Shown: piece after piece, positions 59,272 to 64,000 of the stretch
Layout of the letters: every line of letters begins with the position of its first letter
How positions within the stretch are numbered: position 1 is the stretch's first letter
From: Beroe ovata
Taxonomy: Eukaryota; Ctenophora; Nuda; Beroida; Beroidae
Assembly (NCBI GenBank): GCA_946803715.1
Contig: CAMPET010000025.1
Coordinates: 3,782 to 67,781 of the forward strand
DNA length: 64,000 nucleotides
Direction: 5' to 3'
The notes under the pieces: model-generated
Databases searched by the model: none
What the model saw: only the letters and a program-made list of their open reading frames with translations
What the model was told of the DNA's origin: nothing
Made by a program: the position numbers and the translations under genes

Positions 59272-59568
59272 GCTCCATTTCTCCCCAATCTCGATGCAGC
59301 AGCTGTTGCTCGCCTCCATCAACAGTAATATATATTTACTTAAAGGGCAAACGACAGGCTCTGCAGCACATCTCTATTCTCTGGTATATTGATACACACA
59401 CAGACACACAGACACGCACAGACAACAGAGGTAGGGGGTGGTAAACACTGTATGGAATGTCATGGTCCACCAGGTGTAACGATTCTTGATTGGTACTCCC
59501 TCCCTCCCTGTTCTTCCATCTGCTCTTATGTGCTATCATGCCTCATGCCCAATGCACGTCTAACGCAA

Positions 59569-59586
59569 ACACACACACACACACAN

Positions 59587-59625
<39 letters not shown>
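59569..59625. repeat. (CA)n microsatellite with single n
   Basis: Uniform ACAC repeat broken only by the n at 59586. Confidence 0.95.
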
Positions 59626-59626
<1 letters not shown>

Positions 59627-59673
59627 AAAAGCATACTCGTGGTGTTTACTAGCCGTGTCACTAAGTAGAAATA

Positions 59674-59757
59674 ATGGCAACTCCTGGAATAGGAGCAAAG
59701 TATTATAACGATGGCGAATTTCACGTCAGATTTTATGATTTAGTCCGTTCACTGGGT
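59674..59757 (+). CDS. Candidate orphan first exon
   Basis: ATG at 59674 opens MATPGIGAKYYNDGEF, continues HVRFYDLVRSLG and meets a good donor (CTGG|GTAGGT) at 59757-59758. The composition looks coding, but I found no convincing following exon before 62.7 kb. It could be an exon of a gene with a long intron or a chance frame. Confidence 0.35.
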
Positions 59758-59759
59758 AG

Positions 59760-62640
59760 GTATACGGTTTAGAATCTGAACTTCAGATCATGAAACACGG
59801 CATAATAGGTATCACAAGAGTAACAACTATCTCTATACCACTACTGCAGTAGTAATGTGTTACATAGTTGCATCCAGTAATAACTAAGGCAGCGTTACGG
59901 TTTGAAAATGTCATTTCATTAAAATTCAGCGACATCAGGTGTCAGCTCACTAAAATGAGCCCCGAAATATGAAATTGCATTCTACGGGAGATGGTATGAC
60001 TGTCTGCCACCAAATTGCACGTGTTTAAGTTAGTAACGTGACCATGACAAGTCATAACTTGGTACACACTTCGACACGTGCAAACCATGCCATGGAAATA
60101 GGCTCCGCGTCCAGGCCTCTGTCCATTGGTAACATGTGTCCGAGAACTAAGATGCCATTTAACATGTCAAGTTTCGCGATGTGCATCGTGAAATATTATC
60201 TACGTACTTACCTATGCAATATAGTTGGCCACATGTTTGGTAGGGATTGGCCGATTGGAGTTATGTCAAAAACATTCATAGATTTTGCATAGTTAAGATA
60301 CCATCGCCAAAATGAAGCTCTGAATGACTATAGGCACCTACCTATAGCCGATCCCTTGCCAGAGTTTGCCCCTGACCTAAGTATTCGTAATGGATTTCTT
60401 CAAGCCAAGTCCACGTATAATGAACCATTGCAGAAGTTATAGCACGATAGTATCACGAGGTATTGTGATCCCCATCAGTCTAGGACCATATGCTGTTGAT
60501 GCCTAATTGTGACTCAAGACTGCCATAATCCAAGTGATCCTAACATGTTCAATGTTCATGAGTTCTGTAATCTAGCCTATTCAACTACATCAATGACTTC
60601 AGCAATACTTCACGTCTTGTGTTCAGAGGGAAATGATCTTCATTTAGAATATTAGGGACTTCAAATAAGAAAAGTATGACCTTCAAACATCTTATAGTCT
60701 CCATATTTGAACCTAAATTCATCAGTTGCTGTGATTTATGACCGCTGAAATCAAAGCAATTTACGTCCAGTCCACAGTAGGTAGTTTTTTAAACTTTGGG
60801 TCGAAGTCCGGCGCTCAAAAGCGAATTTGGGTCCTAAAATCAGACGCCAGCTGATCGGATTTTCCCAAATCCTTACCACATTAACCTAACTCAAAGTCAA
60901 ACCCTTCCTCTTTCCCCAATCCTAATTCTAACCTCAACCCTTAGGTGTCACTAATGTGTATGTAATTAGATGTGTATGGTTGACTGCTTGTCGCTTGAAT
61001 AGTGCTTAGCCTGGAGCAAAAAGACGGACAGGCGCACAATTAGTCCGTCGACAAAAGTAAGAATTGATCAAAATATTATTCTTTAATAGTAGTGGGACCT
61101 AGCATTATATGTACCTAACGTCCATCTTTCAACCCAGACGCTTTCGACACATTCGATTTTAAAGTAGCTACGGAGCCGAACCTCTTTGAACAATTATAAT
61201 TCGACGCGTAGCTGCGGCTCCTAATATTCTAATATTTGCATATCATAAATTATGTTCGCCGAACACTGTTCGCAATATTCATGAACACAGATCGCGCTGT
61301 TCGGTGAAGCAGTAAAATACACAGGTTCGCAGGACGTGTTTCGCCTTTTAGGCACATCAGCTGTCTCAAATTTGATAGTAATAAATAATGTTGAAAAGTT
61401 TAAAACATTGTTCACAATTAAATAATGTTGCATGTGGAAAAAGCAATGTGAAAAACTCTAGAAATGATTCCCACTCTAGAAAGATCATCCCGGCGGTCAT
61501 TTGCGCCACAGAGCTACGTGAGTGTGTACAAAATAACGGCGTGAAGCATTTGCTGTGCTCAATATATAGGGAGTCTTTAAGACTTATTAAAAGACTCTAG
61601 TCATAATACTAGCGGTTTATTTAAATTAGTGTGGTTCTCATTATACGGATGTATGATGTGCTGTCGACATATGAAATGGAAGGGCAGAGCGGCGGCAAAG
61701 GAAATTGTAGGTTGGAAACTGTTTCCCATTCTGTGGAGGAAGGCAATACCTGTCAAGAGAACCTGTGTCATTATAGAGTCAGTAGTACGCGCCTACATGC
61801 GAAATAACTAGACGACTACCTAGTGATACCTATTCAATAAAACTTTGTTAATAAAGTTTTATTTTGTTATTGATACCTCGATGTAATAAATTTTGCTGCC
61901 GATATTATTACCTTTTTCTACGATCAAACGTGTGGGTATCATATCCTCCCAAAACGTGATATTCATCCGTTATGACCATTACATCAAGAGACTTATCCAA
62001 GGATCATATCCTTCATTGAGTATCTTTAGATATCGAGCAATCCAATCGTTATATGATTGGGATCGATATGATTGATTAAATAGAAAATGATTTATGTTAG
62101 AAAATGAGTTAGTTGATTATGAGGTAACAGTAGATAAGTATGTAAGTTATTAGTAGATTGGACAGAATGAAACGCCCGAAAATTGGTTGAGTGGGCATTG
62201 AATCCATTCAAAGTTAATGTGACATGTTCCGGTAATTATGAAATCAACTTTTAATCAAGTTATTTGAATCACATTATAGACCTCACTTATACTCCACAAC
62301 TTTACACATTTTTTCGTTCATTATTAACTTCAATTCGCACCTATCCCCAGCTTTCATTTTCTTTGATTTGATTAATAACTTACGTACTCCTATCGACGAG
62401 GAGACACCTACAATTCTATATGAATCATTTCAATTTATCGAATGAAACAAGAAAACAAGTTATTGTTGGAGTGGGGGAGCGGTACGAACTAACTCTCTAT
62501 AAAGCAAACTTTCTATGAAAGGAGCTTTTTCAAATCATGGGTCGCGCCAGAGGTCTGAGTTTCTTCCTGAAACACAAAGGATGGCAATTGAAATGGACTA
62601 TTGATCTTCATTACCATAGATAACTAATATAATAAGAGTT
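59760..62640. other. Long AT-rich interval without supportable genes
   Basis: Two short frames, 61388-61600 and 61629-61811 (plus), have coding-like composition but no recognisable motifs or splice context. No repeats of note other than short inverted AT motifs. Confidence 0.5.
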
Positions 62641-62670
62641 TGAATGAGAGATATAGAATGTAAAACTGAT

Positions 62671-62680
62671 CTATAAAACA
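62671..62680 (+). promoter_or_regulatory. TATA box of the small secreted-peptide gene
   Basis: CTATAAAACA lies 66 bases before the ATG at 62746, so transcription would start near 62700, giving a ~45-base leader. The spacing is normal for a TATA-driven, highly expressed gene. Confidence 0.65.
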
Positions 62681-62745
62681 GAGCAGCAAAAGTTGGACTT
62701 CTCATTTCTTGAGTAACTTAATTCCGAGAGCAGCCTTTCAAGAAG

Positions 62746-62958
62746 ATGCGAGTTTTTATTCTACTACTAGCTCTGGTGACCTTGACAATTGGTGCAGCAG
62801 TTGGCGGGTATTATATTGACAGCGAAAAAAGATCCCTCAGAGCTGCGAGAGAAGTAAACTCGGAGCTGGACAGAAATGACAATACGATGCCAGACACTGA
62901 AGATGGTGGAGAAGACATCCTAGTCGATGTTCGCGACCCAAGACCAAGATTTTTCTAG
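62746..62958 (+). CDS. Small secreted peptide precursor, 70 residues
   Basis: A single-exon frame with a TATA box before it and AATAAA after it (63039-63044), so all parts of a compact gene are present. Residues 1-18 (MRVFILLLALVTLTIGAA) are a clear signal peptide. The secreted part begins near VGGYYIDSE and contains a dibasic EKR site at 27-29, Arg-x-x-Arg sites (SLRAAREV), an acidic middle, and the end DPRPRFF. There are no cysteines, so it is not a defensin-like fold. The processing sites and terminal RPRFF suggest a peptide precursor, but no C-terminal Gly for amidation follows. No family is recognised. Confidence 0.6.
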   Translation: MRVFILLLALVTLTIGAAVGGYYIDSEKRSLRAAREVNSELDRNDNTMPDTEDGGEDILVDVRDPRPRFF

Positions 62959-63038
62959 CGGTTCAATTGCAGTGACTTATTGTGATGAATAGTATAGTAA
63001 TCCCATATTATGAACATCGAGTTTCATTTCGACTTCAT

Positions 63039-63044
63039 AATAAA
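63039..63044 (+). terminator. Poly(A) signal AATAAA of the small-peptide gene
   Basis: AATAAA 81 bases after the stop codon of the secreted-peptide frame. Confidence 0.55.
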
Positions 63045-63149
63045 CGTATGATCCCTGTCAAATTTGAGAAATTACAATTGATTGCTCGCAGCACGCAAAT
63101 CATGTCTTGTTCAACTTATGTCCCGTAAAAGAGTTGGGCTAATATATAA

Positions 63150-63481
63150 AACTAGAGCACCCGTCAAGTGGGCGTGCTACACTGAATTAGAGAAATAGAA
63201 TTAGTACAGCATCAAAATTGAAACGAATTGAGTAAAACCGATTCCGCTGTCGGATTTTCGAATTAGGTTTTACATTTTTTGTTATCGGCGTCAGAAGTTG
63301 GGAATATTGCCGTGAAAATCAATTACGCGACACAGACATAGGATAAGCTAATTCCGTATTCGTTGCTACGCGACGTTGGAGTTGCACGTGCAAACTGATC
63401 AAAAGGGCGCGTGCATCACTGTCATTTTCACTCAGTACCCGAAATTTAGTGCAGCACGCCCACTTGACGGGTGTTCTAGTT
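63150..63481. mobile_element. Terminal-inverted-repeat MITE
   Basis: The left end ACTAGAGCACCCGTCAAGTG (then GGCGTGCTACAC) and the right end (CAGCACGCCCACTTGACGGG then TGTTCTAGT) are inverted copies of about 32 bases with two mismatches. The ~330-base interior is non-coding. A TA is found just inside each outer edge (acTAgag / ttcTAgt), which would fit a Tc1/mariner-type TA insertion, but the target duplication is not certain. Confidence 0.8.
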
Positions 63482-63730
63482 GTTAAATCACTAAGTAAGT
63501 GAGTTAATAAGTATTTTAGTAAGTTAGTTGGTAATCAAATTGTATTAGCAAGTAAATGATCCTTGCTGTACGGCTTGTTAAACAAGGAATCGAAACCGTG
63601 GGGTTCCGCACCGACCACAGAAGTTGATAGCGTAGCCTAATCACACATCAGTAAGTTAGAAAGTAAGTGAGTAAGAATGTCAGTAAGTAAGAAGGTAATT
63701 AAGTTATAAAAGTAAGGAAGTTAGTGATTT
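63482..63730. repeat. AAGTAAGT-type degenerate simple repeat
   Basis: Scattered runs of (A)AGTAAGT/AAGTTAGT (63490-63560, 63648-63725) around a non-repetitive core. A short TG-rich tract follows at 63880-63925. Confidence 0.7.
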
Positions 63731-64000
63731 TGTACGTAAGTTAAAGGTGTAATACTAATGAATATGATTATAGCAAAAGGAGGCATTGGGAATGAAAAGA
63801 TGTGATGATTGATACGAACAAGTTCAACTCTATTGAAACAAATCAGGTCAAGAACAAATACATGTGTCTTCGTGTGCTTGCATGTGCCTGTGTGTATATG
63901 CATGTGTCTGTGTGTGTTTGCATGTGTCGGTCTTGGCAGCCTGGCCATTGACCAGTGGTGTGCATCAAATCTATAGGAGTGAGCACGCGAGATAGCCCCC

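Noticed and set aside
61388-61811. Two adjacent 70- and 60-residue plus-strand frames
   Set aside because: No homology I can recognise, no promoter or poly(A) signal, no splice links.

Overview
The window is nuclear DNA of an animal. It carries spliced genes with GT-AG introns mostly of 60-400 bases, animal-specific families (rhodopsin-type GPCR, FANCI, ZFR, WDHD1, CFAP53, Ig and sushi domains), CA/TG microsatellites and several DNA-transposon relics. Compact introns and short intergenic spaces suggest an invertebrate with a compact genome (a sponge, tunicate or similar). I cannot name the species. Assembly quality matters here: there are two N runs (29412-29676, 59105-59237) and nine isolated single n bases (2024, 3098, 10429, 15477, 28202, 38424, 39107, 55354, 59586). 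Four of these sit exactly at the edges of duplicated segments and look like contig joins.

Layout. 1-10.75 kb: microsatellite, then a minus-strand gene with at least three Ig domains and one sushi domain. A 1,071-base stretch of it is repeated without visible change at 2025-3095. A hAT-like element (6936-8026) and a separate signal-peptide exon (10677-10743) lie further upstream of the gene. 11.8-17.2 kb: WDHD1 (minus), the replisome adaptor. 17.2-19.3 kb: repeats. 19.3-26.0 kb: CFAP53 (plus, 12 exons, 512 residues), whose seventh intron holds an intronless 962-residue SLC22-like transporter on the same strand. 26.8-32.5 kb: ZFR (minus). 32.7-34.0 kb: intronless aspartylglucosaminidase with an added C-terminal membrane segment (minus). 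34.0-35.2 kb: GC-rich repeat cluster. 35.3-43.9 kb: FANCI (plus), with its middle exons present twice (35737-38423 and 39108-41306); the first copy carries a clean hAT-type MITE that the second lacks. 44.4-45.3 kb: more GC-rich foldback repeats. 45.6-52.4 kb: a dense plus-strand row of C15orf61-like, XRCC3, TMEM18, a serpin with a hydrophobic tail, and HYKK. 53.5-54.4 kb: an unrecognised single-exon gene. 56.0-57.5 kb: a three-exon GPCR (minus). 57.5-62.6 kb: mostly non-coding, with microsatellites and one orphan first exon. 62.7-63.1 kb: a small secreted-peptide gene with TATA box and poly(A) signal, followed by a terminal-inverted-repeat element.

Functional links. FANCI (interstrand crosslink repair), XRCC3 (RAD51 paralogue) and WDHD1 (fork adaptor) are all genome-maintenance genes, but animal genes are transcribed separately, so I read no operon-like meaning into this. 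CFAP53 implies motile cilia. No rRNA, tRNA or CRISPR feature was found.
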